The position numbers were made by a program, and so were the translations under genes. 64,000 nt of DNA. It comes from Thalassotalea ponticola (GTDB taxonomy: Bacteria; Pseudomonadota; Gammaproteobacteria; Enterobacterales; Alteromonadaceae). Numbering within the stretch: the stretch's first letter is position 1; each line of letters begins with the position of its first letter. The notes under the pieces are model-generated. The model saw nothing but the letters and a program-made list of their open reading frames with translations. It was not told the origin of the DNA and did no database searches. The stretch is taken from the NCBI RefSeq assembly GCF_041379045.1, contig NZ_CP166871.1, positions 2,604,001 through 2,668,000 of the forward strand, in the 5' to 3' direction. This document shows, one piece after another, positions 37,624 through 47,684 of the stretch.

Positions 37624-39654
37624 TTAGTGCCTTTTTAATGTGTAACTGCTTACGTGAGAGTTGTTTGCGGTATGTTTACTAAAAAGAATAGACTCATCAT
37701 AAAGTGAAAAGTTCCATACCCCTTTAAATGGCAAATTTATGTTTTCTATCTCATCAGTATCCATATCAAACTTAAGAAGCGACTCCGCAGATGCAAAATA
37801 GAGCTTCCCGTTCGAATATTCCCAACTATTGTTGGAAGAGATTTCATGTTTAGCTTTGTACTTAACGACATCTTCTAGTTTCATTGAAGAGTTGAATATT
37901 TTAATTAATTGATCCCCAGTCAAGTACCCCGCATATTTATTCTCAAGACAATCACTTTTAACTAAATCCACATTGGAATTAATTAGAGATACTTTACCCT
38001 CTTGATTTAAATAAAGGTTAGTCAAGCCTTTCGAGTGAATAGTATATAATATCGCTCGACCATCGCATGCAAAAACAGCACTCATAACCTTTCCTTCAAA
38101 GGTATGAATAGGTTTAATAACTAAATTTTGAATGTTGAGTGTGAATACATTGAAATTTTTGATGAAAAGAAGGTTTTCGCCATCATTAGAAAACGATAAA
38201 TTGCTTAAATTTTTATCTTCATCATAAGAGGTCAGTTGAGTTAATTTTTCTTTACTCTTTAAATAAATTTGAGAAACTCCTGTGCGGTTTGAAGTGAATG
38301 CAATTTGGTTATGTTTATTCATTACAGGTTCTTTATCTAAAAACGACGACGAAATTACTTGAGAATATGTCGCAGCGCCTTTACCTATCAGCCCATGATA
38401 GATGTTATTTTTTAAACTCCTACCTTCGACAACAAGTAACTCCTCTGGCGCGATGAGTTCAGCAAAAGAAATGCGATCATCTAATGTTAAAAATGATGAC
38501 TCTTTATTCGTTTTTAAATCGAAAACCATCAACTCTTCTTTTTTAGGAAATACAATTTGATTTTCATCTAACCAAAAAGCCGAAAAAACAGGATAATCTA
38601 CAGTATGAAGACTCTTTGTAACACCGTCACTAAGATTTAATTTTACTAAGGAATAAACTTTAGAATTTTCTTTCCTAACTATTAATAAATCGTCTTTATT
38701 CAAATGGTGAAAATAATTAAAATCAGTCGAATGGATATCACCAGTTTTTGATTCGATTTCACCTGTATTGATATCTAGTTCATAGATATTAATTCCGATA
38801 TCTTCATTTACTTTCCCAGAAAAGTAGATCTTATTTTTCAGGTTACTTATAGGTGATGTAATGATATTAGACCCACAACTAACTAAATGTGCTGTTTCTC
38901 TAAATTCAAACTTGTTTTCGTGTGTGTAAGCTACTTTATATAGTTCACAACTATCGCTCTCATGCTTTTGAATGAATATATCTTTGGTACCCTTCGCAAA
39001 ACCAACAGAAGTTATATTTTCTTCGACATCGCTTTCATAGAGTATTTCCGTACTTTTAAAATCTTTGATTACAAGTTGGAACTGCCCAGAACCTTCATGC
39101 ATCCGGATATAACTAATATATTTTTTATCACTTGAAATGCTCGGATAAGATATTTGACCATCTTTATAAGAAAGAAACTTCTTGCCCGTAATTTCAATGT
39201 TCTCAGGGTGAGAATTGCCCACAAAAAAAACAAAAACCAAGAGAGTAATGAAAAATAATGATAAGGCTATAATTTTTTCTGTTAATTTATTCTCTTTGGC
39301 TACTGGAGGTTGAGATTGCTCCTTTTCAATAGTGGTTTTAATTGCCGCAACAAATGAATAGCCAATTTTAGGATGAGTTTTTATATATTTGTTTCTTTCT
39401 TTGCTGCCTTCTATGTTCAACAGCTTTCTAAGTTCAGATATTGTGGAATTGATTGTGTAATCTGAGACAATTCGTTTATCCCACACATGCTCTAGTAATT
39501 CATCTCTCGTTATAACTTTATTTGGGTTAGCCAAAAAGTACATTAGAAGCTTAGCTATTTTAGCTTCCATAATAATGGACTCACCACTTTCATGAACTAA
39601 AAGAGCCTCACGCGCCTTAAAAGTCCACTTTTCAAATAAATCTTTTTCTTCCAT
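37624..39654 (-). CDS. ToxR/CadC-like membrane-bound transcriptional regulator with a beta-propeller-like sensor
   Basis: 676 residues. The N-terminus (about 10-105) is an OmpR-type winged-helix DNA-binding domain (AKLLMYFLANPNKVITRDELLEHVWD, NSTISELRKLL, HPKIGYSFVA). A single membrane segment follows at about 129-146 (IALSLFFITLLVFVFFVG), so the rest is periplasmic. That part (about 160-670) has repeated strands of PD40/TolB-like type (SYPSISSDKKYISYIR; SNDGENLLFIKNFNV; CDGRAILYTI), probably a six- or seven-bladed propeller that senses a ligand or envelope state. Such proteins usually regulate neighbouring genes; here those on the same strand downstream encode secreted and surface proteins. 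The target is inferred. A+T-rich. Confidence 0.87.
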   Translation of the reverse strand: MEEKDLFEKWTFKAREALLVHESGESIIMEAKIAKLLMYFLANPNKVITRDELLEHVWDKRIVSDYTINSTISELRKLLNIEGSKERNKYIKTHPKIGYSFVAAIKTTIEKEQSQPPVAKENKLTEKIIALSLFFITLLVFVFFVGNSHPENIEITGKKFLSYKDGQISYPSISSDKKYISYIRMHEGSGQFQLVIKDFKSTEILYESDVEENITSVGFAKGTKDIFIQKHESDSCELYKVAYTHENKFEFRETAHLVSCGSNIITSPISNLKNKIYFSGKVNEDIGINIYELDINTGEIESKTGDIHSTDFNYFHHLNKDDLLIVRKENSKVYSLVKLNLSDGVTKSLHTVDYPVFSAFWLDENQIVFPKKEELMVFDLKTNKESSFLTLDDRISFAELIAPEELLVVEGRSLKNNIYHGLIGKGAATYSQVISSSFLDKEPVMNKHNQIAFTSNRTGVSQIYLKSKEKLTQLTSYDEDKNLSNLSFSNDGENLLFIKNFNVFTLNIQNLVIKPIHTFEGKVMSAVFACDGRAILYTIHSKGLTNLYLNQEGKVSLINSNVDLVKSDCLENKYAGYLTGDQLIKIFNSSMKLEDVVKYKAKHEISSNNSWEYSNGKLYFASAESLLKFDMDTDEIENINLPFKGVWNFSLYDESILFSKHTANNSHVSSYTLKRH

Positions 39655-39817
39655 TAACTTAGCACAAATACAACATCTAGCTTGCTAGAACTTTAACAGA
39701 TATTAGTTTACTTCAACAGACCAAGTTGTTTTTTGGGGAGCGCTATTATCAATGCAGCCCCTGAGGAATAACACGGCATGTCATTCAATAAACCGATATT
39801 TGACGAATGTTTCTAGA

Positions 39818-39859
39818 TCGCTCATTACAGCCCCTGGCTGCTTATCCAAATTACCGGAT
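39818..39859 (+). repeat. 42-base direct repeat, copy A
   Basis: Runs from TCGCTCATTACAGCCCCTGG to AAATTACCGGAT. It matches copy B at 40179-40220 at about 37 of 42 positions and contains the hairpin CAGCC / GGCTG. Confidence 0.65.
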
Positions 39860-39938
39860 TAAGCCTACTTAGGCAATCAACCAAATTCAGTCCTTAAGTA
39901 AAAAGGCTTAAATCACATACCTAGACGAACACGGTTGC

Positions 39939-40211
39939 CTATCGGTTATTACGGTAAGCAATGGAGAACTCTGTTGCATATGTTTTCATATCGAAACCTG
40001 GGCAACGTTTCTTAATTTCAGCCAAGAGAAAGGGATTATCTAGTACAGGCTTATTTTTAACCTCAGGATGTTCAGCGTATTGTCCCGAAAATACTTCACA
40101 AACAAACCTTTCCAGTTCGTTCCGAAGAGTATTTATCGTCGCTTGCTTCTTAAACTTTAGATTTTCTATGACTGCTGTTCGCTCGTTACAGCCCTTGGCT
40201 GCACTTCCAAA
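39939..40211 (-). pseudogene. Fragment of an unrecognised protein gene
   Basis: Open for 90 codons on the minus strand with protein-like composition (TINTLRNELERFVCEVFSGQ; HPEVKNKPVLDNPFLLAEIK; DMKTYATEFSIAYRNNR at the end), but without ATG near the beginning and bounded upstream by an in-frame stop. This looks like a 3' gene remnant. Its 5' end overlaps repeat copy B. The family is not recognised. Confidence 0.35.
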
Positions 40212-40220
40212 TTACCGGAT
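40179..40220 (+). repeat. 42-base direct repeat, copy B
   Basis: Runs from TCGCTCGTTACAGCCCTTGG to AAATTACCGGAT; partner of copy A, 361 bases away, in the same orientation. The pair brackets the minus-strand gene fragment. Confidence 0.65.
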
Positions 40221-40428
40221 AAAACCGACCGACGCAAACATGCAAAAAAGTGATATTTTCAGCTTTAACAACCGCGTGCTTCAGATTTAATTGGCGGTGT
40301 TACTGGCGATATATCAGTTCCTGATTCACACTTATATTCACACTAAAAAACCTGATAATAACCAGAATGTTAGCAAGCAACTTGGTTACACCTAAGCGAG
40401 TTCTAGCTGATTTCAAAGGAGATAGATT

Positions 40429-42345
40429 GTGGTTCAAAGTATGACTCATGTTGTGCGCGTGCTGAGCTTCGTATTCGCAGCGTTAATTGGTTGCCAAGTG
40501 CACGCCTTAACCGAGCAAGAAAAACAGCAATACCTCGCTATTCGCAATAATGTGTTTGGTGGTAGTCAGCTAGCAGGTGCTTTTCAACACGCTACAATTA
40601 CAGGTCAAACACCGCCTATTTTCGCTCTAAATGCTGCCCAACGAGGTTTATTGGTATGGCAAATCAATGCCAATCACTTAGACGACTTCAGTGCATACAT
40701 CAACTTACCGCAACACCTACAACTTACCCAGATGCCTGCTTTAACCAGCTTTAACAACAACGCCAATACCGACACATCAAGTGGTCCCAAACAGCAACTA
40801 TCGTATTACCTGATCGCAGACATCGCTGAAACCAGTCGCGCCGAACAAGGTTTAAAAGTGGAGTTTAAGACCTTTGTCAGATTACCCGATAACAACATCG
40901 CCACGTATCGATTTGCCAGTTATAAAGCCACAGTGGGTACTGACTTAGTAGAAATTGCAGCGACATCGGCAACAGACATTTCGCTAATGTCTAACGATTC
41001 GCATTGGCAAGGTCAGATGCACACTGAAAGTGGGTCCTTGGTATGGCAAGCCGACAAACTACAGCCGAAAAAATCAACACCGCTAAGTGGTCAGTATAAA
41101 AAGCAAGGAGGTATCAATGTCACCTTGTCTGAAGCATTTATCAAAGCCAGTGAACAGGTTGTCGCACCGAGCGGTAGTGCCAGTCGATATTTTTATGATG
41201 GTAGTTTGGTCAGTGCTCGGTTGCTAAATATCAAGCCCACACAATTGAGCGTGCAAAATAGCTTTGCTTGGGGAAACTATATTGAAGCCGGCGCCGAATT
41301 ATTGCTATTTAGTGATCAGGTAGAATACTTGGTACAACCTCAAACCGTGCCCGTCAACGAGCAAACCAACCCCAACAGTGAACAAACGAAACAGTTGTTC
41401 AGTTCGTTACTGGGAATGGCACTGAGTGGTCAACCTGCGCAATCAGTATTTGGCGTGTTATTTTCAACCGCAGCGAACCAACCTGAGGTATTACCGCCAC
41501 AAAATATCGCCACGGTTTACTATGGCTTACTTGATGTTTATCAGAGCTTACAACTGTTTGCAGGTATCGAGCCACCCAAACTATTTTTTAGCTTAGAAGA
41601 ACAGCCGAAAACACTGTTTGTAAACTTTGAAATACCCGCTGATAAGGTAAAAGCATTTGAACAGCGATTTTTACCCGAGCACTTTAGCTTGGCGAAAATC
41701 CGCTTTTATCCACAGCAAAAACAACCGGTTTATGCCATTTCACTCAACGTATATCAATCCAGAGGACAAAACTTAACCGGCTTTCGAGCGGAGTGGTCTA
41801 CCTATATACTCAATTTTGACGAACCGACACCAAAACCCCGCTTTTTCATTCTTGAAGCACAAAGCAGCAGCGCAGGCTTTGATCCTATTATTGCCATGGA
41901 GCGTTACTCACCAGATCTTGATTTAACCGACCCTGGTGATGTGGTGAAGTTAATCGAACCGCCTGCCGAAGTGTTTCAATTTGATGTTAATGAACAAGGT
42001 AGTATCCGTGTTAATCTAATTGACGTTGCTGAATCGATTAATGTGCAAATCGACATTGCCTATCCGACAGCTGATAGCATTTTATCCACTAGGCCGTTGA
42101 AGCAGTGGATGCAAGCTAACGATTTAGTCTATTGGGGCGAAGTCGCCGATGTACTGAAATACGATGAAAATGTGATGTTTGCCGATATCTTGGTATTTGA
42201 TGCCAAAGACTCTGACGTCATTATAGATTCAACATTCAAAGACTATGTAAACCCCAAACCACTCCCGATTATTTTATGGGATCAAATCCAAGATATTGCA
42301 CTAGAGCCTTGGGGTAATTTAGACACCATAAAAGTGCGTGATTAA
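40429..42345 (+). CDS. Large exported protein of unknown function
   Basis: 638 residues, starting at a GTG at 40429 six bases after AAAGGAGA; an ATG at 40441 is the alternative. A signal peptide ends near residue 26 (VVRVLSFVFAALIGCQVHA). No membrane anchor follows, so it is periplasmic, secreted or loosely attached. The rest is mostly beta-like with many Gln and Asn, and I recognise no domain or catalytic motif; the two halves look unrelated to each other. It is convergent with the aminopeptidase gene at 42.5 kb and has no operon partner. Base composition looks like the chromosome core rather than the A+T-rich neighbour segment. Confidence 0.8.
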   Translation: MVQSMTHVVRVLSFVFAALIGCQVHALTEQEKQQYLAIRNNVFGGSQLAGAFQHATITGQTPPIFALNAAQRGLLVWQINANHLDDFSAYINLPQHLQLTQMPALTSFNNNANTDTSSGPKQQLSYYLIADIAETSRAEQGLKVEFKTFVRLPDNNIATYRFASYKATVGTDLVEIAATSATDISLMSNDSHWQGQMHTESGSLVWQADKLQPKKSTPLSGQYKKQGGINVTLSEAFIKASEQVVAPSGSASRYFYDGSLVSARLLNIKPTQLSVQNSFAWGNYIEAGAELLLFSDQVEYLVQPQTVPVNEQTNPNSEQTKQLFSSLLGMALSGQPAQSVFGVLFSTAANQPEVLPPQNIATVYYGLLDVYQSLQLFAGIEPPKLFFSLEEQPKTLFVNFEIPADKVKAFEQRFLPEHFSLAKIRFYPQQKQPVYAISLNVYQSRGQNLTGFRAEWSTYILNFDEPTPKPRFFILEAQSSSAGFDPIIAMERYSPDLDLTDPGDVVKLIEPPAEVFQFDVNEQGSIRVNLIDVAESINVQIDIAYPTADSILSTRPLKQWMQANDLVYWGEVADVLKYDENVMFADILVFDAKDSDVIIDSTFKDYVNPKPLPIILWDQIQDIALEPWGNLDTIKVRD

Positions 42346-42473
42346 AAACGACGCTCTTGTCATTACAGAGACATTCAATAACCCGGATATCGGCACCAAC
42401 TGGCACACCGTGCGGCTGGTGCTGGGTTCTGTTAGTCAGCAAGCGAGTTGCCATTGGTGCCAGATTTTTCGGC

Positions 42474-43820
42474 TTATAAGCGCGGTTTTATTAATATTAA
42501 CTGGGTTTGTCTCGCTGCGAGGTAATCAACGCCTTGTTCAGTAAAAATAGCGTTTTCCTCAAGCATAATAACCACTGGCTTTTGCCAAGGCGCCGCATAA
42601 CTGGTATTGCTTAATTCAATGGCATAAGCGCTATTGTGCACCAGTCGATGCTCACCAATACCTTCCAGCCCGTGCTGTGCATCCCACCGGCCAATATTCA
42701 TTCCCGCACCATGACCGTGATAACCAATGGGGTGGCTGTATATTTTCGGTTGTAAACCGGCCGACAATGCTTGTTTTCGGCTACGGGCTAATATGTCATT
42801 GCCCGTGCGATTTAATGCAAACTGTTCGACTAGCACATCCTGTAATCGGTTAGCCCGCAAAAGCGCCTGTTGCAAAAACTCAGGTGCCGTTTGCTCATTT
42901 TCAGTCAACACGTAGGCATGTTGCTGGATATCACTGTGCATCCCTAAATAACTCAAGCCAAAATCGACGTGTAATAAGTCACCCGGCATGATCACTAAAT
43001 CTGCTTGTTGACTGATATTAGTGGGCAAATTTTTGCGCTGCAAGCGGATAGCAGGCTGAAACCAAGTAGTCAGGTGCAACTCGCTGGCTTGTTGTCGAAA
43101 CCACCACACCAAATCACCGAGTGTTGTTTCTCCCGCAGTGATAACCTGGTTAGAAAAGCCAGTTTTAATAACCCGCTTGGTCAGCTTGCTCAACTGACGC
43201 AGAATCGCGACTTCCTCATCAATCCGAGTTTCTAACCAAGCGACCGCGAGTGGCTCAGCGGATACCAGTCGTTCAGCTACTGCTGGCGCTAACGATTTAA
43301 CTAGCAACTGCTTATCGGTTGCCGACAAGCCATCGGCTAAACCAAAATGTTGCGATGTGTTAATGCCAATTCTCTGCGGTTGGTATTGGGCAATTAACGC
43401 ATTCAAAGCAGCCATCTGTGATGTGTGTTTGGATTTGTCCCAGCCGCGTTCAAATACGTCGCCCATATCGTAATCGGCAATGACGTAGCTTTTTACCCCG
43501 TCCTGTTTGCCCAGATCGATAAACGCCAATACCGTTCGCCGACGAGCGCTAAACCAGTCACTGGGTAGCATAGTGGACAAAATAGGATCTTCGTTGTACT
43601 CCCTCCCCATAACAATCCACATATCAATATTAGTATCGCGCATTAACTTGGGGAGTAACTGTTTAACTCGCTTTTGCAATATGGCATCAGACAGTTGTGC
43701 ACGCTGACGTTGGTCAAGCAAAACAAGTGATGCTTCAGCGTCCATACTATGAGCAAAAGAGGCGAATGAAGTCAGACAAAACGCTAACAGCCAAAATAAC
43801 TTTCTGATATATAAAAGCAC
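42474..43820 (-). CDS. Exported M24-family (Xaa-Pro) aminopeptidase-like protein
   Basis: Metallopeptidase with the pita-bread fold, probably periplasmic. The start GTG at 43820 has AAGGA seven bases upstream; a TTG at 43826 would overlap the Shine-Dalgarno sequence. The signal peptide ends near the SFASFA stretch. The N-terminal creatinase-like domain includes the WIVMGREYNEDP block (about 70). M24 metal-binding residues are in LLHVDFGLSYLGMHSDIQQ (two Asp), YSHPIGYHGHGAGMNIG (His), NSAYAIELSN (Glu) and VVIMLEENAIF (Glu). Substrate preference for Xaa-Pro is family knowledge, not shown here. Confidence 0.88.
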   Translation of the reverse strand: MLLYIRKLFWLLAFCLTSFASFAHSMDAEASLVLLDQRQRAQLSDAILQKRVKQLLPKLMRDTNIDMWIVMGREYNEDPILSTMLPSDWFSARRRTVLAFIDLGKQDGVKSYVIADYDMGDVFERGWDKSKHTSQMAALNALIAQYQPQRIGINTSQHFGLADGLSATDKQLLVKSLAPAVAERLVSAEPLAVAWLETRIDEEVAILRQLSKLTKRVIKTGFSNQVITAGETTLGDLVWWFRQQASELHLTTWFQPAIRLQRKNLPTNISQQADLVIMPGDLLHVDFGLSYLGMHSDIQQHAYVLTENEQTAPEFLQQALLRANRLQDVLVEQFALNRTGNDILARSRKQALSAGLQPKIYSHPIGYHGHGAGMNIGRWDAQHGLEGIGEHRLVHNSAYAIELSNTSYAAPWQKPVVIMLEENAIFTEQGVDYLAARQTQLILIKPRL

Positions 43821-43935
43821 AAACAAGTCCTTCTAGGTTATAAAAGAGGCGATATAGTTAATGACAGACTACGCGATTAATGAAATAACGCAACCGTGTT
43901 ACACAACCACTTTAGTTCGCCAGTACTGAGATAAA

Positions 43936-44781
43936 ATGACAGAATTTGCCCATATCAAAGCCAAGTATCAATTATTACCCGGCGACGTTGCCTTGATCGG
44001 GGCCGGTCCGGGTGATGCTGAGTTATTAACCATTAAAGCCATGCGCTTTATGATGCAAGCTGACGTCATTGTCTATGATCGTTTGGTCAGTCGTGAGATT
44101 ATCAGCCTAAGCCCTCGGGGATGTCAGCGCATCTACGTTGGCAAAGCCGTACACAAGCAATGCGTCAGTCAAGATAACATCAATCAAACACTGCTTGAAA
44201 AAGCACAACAAGGACTTCGGGGGGTGCGCTTAAAAGGTGGTGATAGTTTTATTTTTGGTCGCGGCTCCGAAGAAATTGAATTTTTACTGAACCGCGGTAT
44301 TAATTGTCACGTCGTGCCTGGTATAACAGCTGCAAGTGGCGCCACGAGTTACGCCGGGATCCCGCTTACTCACCGAGACATCGCGTACAGTTGCAGCTTT
44401 ATCACCGGCCATGTAAAACACGACCATCCACTAGATCTGCCATGGCAAACATACGTTAACCATAAACAAACCTTGGTGTTTTATATGGGCATCGGTAATG
44501 CCGAGTTAATTCAGTCTAAACTGTTACAACACGGCAAAGACAAACACACGCCTGTGGCGATTATTTACCGTGGCACACAAAGTAGCCAAACAGTGTGGCG
44601 CTGTGAACTACAAAGTCTCATAGTTACGGTAAAACAACATGCGATTAAGTCGCCAAGCCTAATTGTCGTCGGCGAGGTGGTCAAGGTACTTGAAGGGTGC
44701 GTACAAGCCACACCCGAGTTGGGCTATTTTAGCGCCGCCAATAGACGACGCACTACAACGGCACAATCGGCATCAGGTTAA
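43936..44781 (+). CDS. cobA: Uroporphyrinogen-III C-methyltransferase
   Basis: Adds two methyl groups from SAM to uroporphyrinogen III, giving precorrin-2 for sirohaem (and cobalamin). 281 residues, stand-alone, without the CysG oxidase/ferrochelatase part. Motifs are VALIGAGPGDAELLTIKA near 18-35, VVYDRLVS-like (IVYDRLVS) near 53, LKGGDSFIFGRGSEE near 100 and VVPGITAASGATSYAGIPLTHR near 127. The Ser/Thr-Arg-rich tail (about 270-281) is unstructured. No partner sirohaem gene is adjacent. Confidence 0.94.
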   Translation: MTEFAHIKAKYQLLPGDVALIGAGPGDAELLTIKAMRFMMQADVIVYDRLVSREIISLSPRGCQRIYVGKAVHKQCVSQDNINQTLLEKAQQGLRGVRLKGGDSFIFGRGSEEIEFLLNRGINCHVVPGITAASGATSYAGIPLTHRDIAYSCSFITGHVKHDHPLDLPWQTYVNHKQTLVFYMGIGNAELIQSKLLQHGKDKHTPVAIIYRGTQSSQTVWRCELQSLIVTVKQHAIKSPSLIVVGEVVKVLEGCVQATPELGYFSAANRRRTTTAQSASG

Positions 44782-44811
44782 TCAACACAACGCTATGTGC
44801 TGTAACACGTA

Positions 44812-44842
44812 TAAAAAAACAGCGCCTATAGCGCTGTTTTTG
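44812..44842. terminator. Bidirectional terminator between cobA and secF
   Basis: Stem AAAAACAGCGC / GCGCTGTTTTT around the loop CTATA; usable from both sides. Confidence 0.92.
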
Positions 44843-44863
44843 TTATCGAATAAGAGGGTTTCC

Positions 44864-45811
44864 CTACAATGGAAACGGCTCTTGATCTTCACCTTCTTTT
44901 TCAACCACTTCAGGTATTAGGTCTTCTTTCGATATACCCAAGCCTAAGGCGACTGTTGAGGCCACGTAAATTGATGAATAGGTACCAATGATAATACCGA
45001 ACAATAATGCCGTGGCAAAACCGTGAATTAATGCACCGCCTTTAAAGAATAAGGCGAGTAACACCAAAAACGTGGTTAACGAGGTGATCATGGTACGAGA
45101 TAGCGTCTGCGTTAATGAGATATTAATGATCTCTTCTGGCGTGCCTTTGCGCAACTTGCGAAAGTTCTCGCGAATGCGGTCAGAGACAACGATGGTATCG
45201 TTAAGCGAGTAACCAATAACCGCTAGTACCGCCGCCAACACCGTTAAGTCAAATTCTAAACCAAGTACTGAAAACAGACCCAAGGTTAGAATGACGTCGT
45301 GCGCCAACGCGGTGACAGAGCCCAAAGCAAAACGCCACTCAAAACGAAATGCCACGTAAATCAGGATACAGATCAGCGCTGTTAGCATCGCCAAGCCACC
45401 TTGCTCGGTTAACTCTTCACCAACTGCGGCACCGACAAACTCAATACGGCGCATTTCTAATTGTTGACTGGTTCCCTCGGTCAGCATGCTAAGAATTTCA
45501 TTGCCTAGCATTTCCGCTTTTACATCATCGCGATGAGCTAAGCGAATCAACACATCTTTAGCACTACCGAACAGTTGTACCACCGCATCGTCGTAGCCAC
45601 CTTGTGCTAATACCGCGCGCACCTGCTTAAGGTCCGCATCTTGCTCAAAGCCAACTTCAATAAGGGTACCACCGGTAAAATCCAGTCCCCAGTTTAGCTT
45701 GTTAACCGATAATGACACCAATGACGCAATAACCAAGATAATACTAATTATCGAGGTAATTTTGCGTACCGACATAAAGGCTATGGTATTGTTTAGTTTT
45801 AAAAATTGCAT
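44864..45811 (-). CDS. secF: Protein translocase subunit SecF
   Basis: Inner-membrane partner of SecD that uses the proton gradient to pull proteins out of the Sec channel. 315 residues. A short cytoplasmic start is followed by a membrane segment (about 17-37) and the conserved LNWGLDFTGGTLIEVGF (40-56), a periplasmic domain to about 135, then a five-helix bundle with GYSLNDTIVVSDRIRENFR near 195-213. The start is 17 bases after secD. Last gene of the queA-tgt-yajC-secDF operon. Confidence 0.97.
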   Translation of the reverse strand: MQFLKLNNTIAFMSVRKITSIISIILVIASLVSLSVNKLNWGLDFTGGTLIEVGFEQDADLKQVRAVLAQGGYDDAVVQLFGSAKDVLIRLAHRDDVKAEMLGNEILSMLTEGTSQQLEMRRIEFVGAAVGEELTEQGGLAMLTALICILIYVAFRFEWRFALGSVTALAHDVILTLGLFSVLGLEFDLTVLAAVLAVIGYSLNDTIVVSDRIRENFRKLRKGTPEEIINISLTQTLSRTMITSLTTFLVLLALFFKGGALIHGFATALLFGIIIGTYSSIYVASTVALGLGISKEDLIPEVVEKEGEDQEPFPL

Positions 45812-45827
45812 AACTCTTACTCCAGCC

Positions 45828-47675
45828 TTAAATCGATAATTTATTCAAACGTTTGCCACCCCAAATTGCGTTGACCACTGCACGGGTACCAACAATAGAG
45901 GTAAACATTGAGGTAATAATACCGATTGACAGGGTTACCGCGAAGCCCTTGATCGGACCGGTACCTACTGCAAATAAAATAATGGCAGCGATTAACGTGG
46001 TAATGTTGGCATCAAAAATAGTGGAGAACGCACTGTCGTAACCGCGATGAATCGACTGTTGTACCGACTGCCCTTCTCTTAACTCTTCGCGAATACGTTC
46101 AAATATCAGTACATTGGCATCAACCGCCATACCAACAGTTAATACAATACCGGCCATACCAGGCAAGGTAAGTGTTGCGCCAGGGATAAGTGACATAACG
46201 CCAACGATTAACACCAAGTTAGCAGCGAGCGCTAGGTTAGCTACCAAGCCAAACTTCTTGTAATACATGATCATAAAGCCAAGTACTAAGACAAAGCCCC
46301 ACATGATCGCTTGCATGCCTAATTCAACGTTTTCAGCACCGAGTGAAGGACCTACTGTACGCTCTTCAACAATCGCAATAGGCGCAATCAAAGCACCTGC
46401 GCGAAGCAATAGTGCTAAGTTGTGCGCAGCAGCTGGCGATTCTTGACCTGTGATGCGAAAGCTCTTACCAAGACGCGCTTGAATGGTCGCCACACTGATG
46501 ACTTCCATTTCTTTTTCAAACTTGATACTGCCATCAGGGTTGGTTCCAACCGCTTTACTTTCAATAAAGACGGTGGCCATAGGCTTACCGATATTATCTT
46601 TGGTCGCATTAGAAAACAGACTACCGCCTTTGTTATCAAGGTCGATATTAACTTGCGGTTGGCTGGTTTCAGGGTCAAGTGACGACTTGGCGTTCACTAT
46701 GTGTTCACCGCGCAACATAATGCGTTTTTTCAGTAGCTGAGGGCGTCCATCTTGGTCATTAACCAAAAACGAGCCTGGCGGTACACGACCGTTTACCGCA
46801 TCAATCACGTCGTGGTCTTGATCGACCATATGAAATTGTAAGGTTGCGGTTGCACCCAAAATTTCTTTGGCACGTGCGGTGTCTTGAATACCCGGTAGCT
46901 CAACTACTATGTGCTTTGCACCTTGACGCTGAACTAGAGGCTCTGCAACACCTAGCTCATTTACGCGGTTGCGAATAATAGTAATGTTTTGCTGTAGCGC
47001 GTACTCTCGAGTCTCTTTTAGTTTGGCATCACTCATGGTCACCTTTAACGACATGCGCTCTTCGTTGTCGTTAAACAAATAGTCACCATACGTGCGCTTT
47101 AGCACGTCTTCTGCGCGGTCGATATCTTCAACGTTGCGAAATACAATTTCGACTCCGTCGCCAGATTCCTTAACGCTGCGATAGCGGATTTTCTCATTGC
47201 GCAACTGAGTGCGAAAATCGCCGACCATACTCTCTTGTGCACGGCTCATTGCCGTTGCCATATCCACTTCCATTAAAAAGTGAACACCGCCCGACAAATC
47301 CAAACCCAATTTCATCGGTGTACCACCTAGTCCCGCTAACCAATCAGGCGTCGCCGGCGTTAGGTTCAGTGCCACAGAATATTCACTACCTAAGTGATTG
47401 GCCAGCGATTCATTGGCGCGTTGTTGTGCTTCATAGTCAGCGAAGCGCACCAAGACTTGGCCGTCTTTTAGGGCGATACTGGAATAGTTAATACCTTGTG
47501 TTTGTAAGTGCTCGGTAACCGTATCAAGTGTACCAGCATTTGCCTGTACGCCTTTGGTTCCCGATACTTGAACCGCTGGATCTTCACCGTAGTAATTTGG
47601 CAAAGCATACAAAGCGGCAATGGCGATGAGCAACACCACCATTACATTTTTCCATAACGGATATTTATTTAACAC
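45828..47675 (-). CDS. secD: Protein translocase subunit SecD
   Basis: 615-residue inner-membrane subunit with a large periplasmic domain. N-terminal membrane segment (about 9-27), the DLSGG motif [15 protein letters not shown] near 124, the periplasmic P1 domain up to about 440, then five C-terminal membrane segments with [17 protein letters not shown] near 530-546, the proton-path Asp region. Start [13 protein letters not shown] is the standard one, ten bases after yajC. Confidence 0.98.
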   Translation of the reverse strand: MLNKYPLWKNVMVVLLIAIAALYALPNYYGEDPAVQVSGTKGVQANAGTLDTVTEHLQTQGINYSSIALKDGQVLVRFADYEAQQRANESLANHLGSEYSVALNLTPATPDWLAGLGGTPMKLGLDLSGGVHFLMEVDMATAMSRAQESMVGDFRTQLRNEKIRYRSVKESGDGVEIVFRNVEDIDRAEDVLKRTYGDYLFNDNEERMSLKVTMSDAKLKETREYALQQNITIIRNRVNELGVAEPLVQRQGAKHIVVELPGIQDTARAKEILGATATLQFHMVDQDHDVIDAVNGRVPPGSFLVNDQDGRPQLLKKRIMLRGEHIVNAKSSLDPETSQPQVNIDLDNKGGSLFSNATKDNIGKPMATVFIESKAVGTNPDGSIKFEKEMEVISVATIQARLGKSFRITGQESPAAAHNLALLLRAGALIAPIAIVEERTVGPSLGAENVELGMQAIMWGFVLVLGFMIMYYKKFGLVANLALAANLVLIVGVMSLIPGATLTLPGMAGIVLTVGMAVDANVLIFERIREELREGQSVQQSIHRGYDSAFSTIFDANITTLIAAIILFAVGTGPIKGFAVTLSIGIITSMFTSIVGTRAVVNAIWGGKRLNKLSI

Positions 47676-47684
47676 TACGAGTCC

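Larger units (their letters stand above)
39655..40428. other. 774-base region with flanking repeats and a gene fragment
   Basis: Contains the regulator promoter near its start, two copies of a 42-base repeat and a decayed minus-strand frame between them (listed separately). Just before 40429 is the strong Shine-Dalgarno sequence AAAGGAGA. No intact gene is seen. Confidence 0.5.

Noticed and set aside
39818..40220. Idea that the 42-base repeats are integron attC sites
   Set aside because: The required GTTRRRY and RYYYAAC core boxes are not found in either copy.
39961..40290. A 109-codon plus-strand frame in the 39.9-40.3 kb gap
   Set aside because: Antisense to a more protein-like minus-strand frame and crosses repeat copy B; no ribosome binding site.
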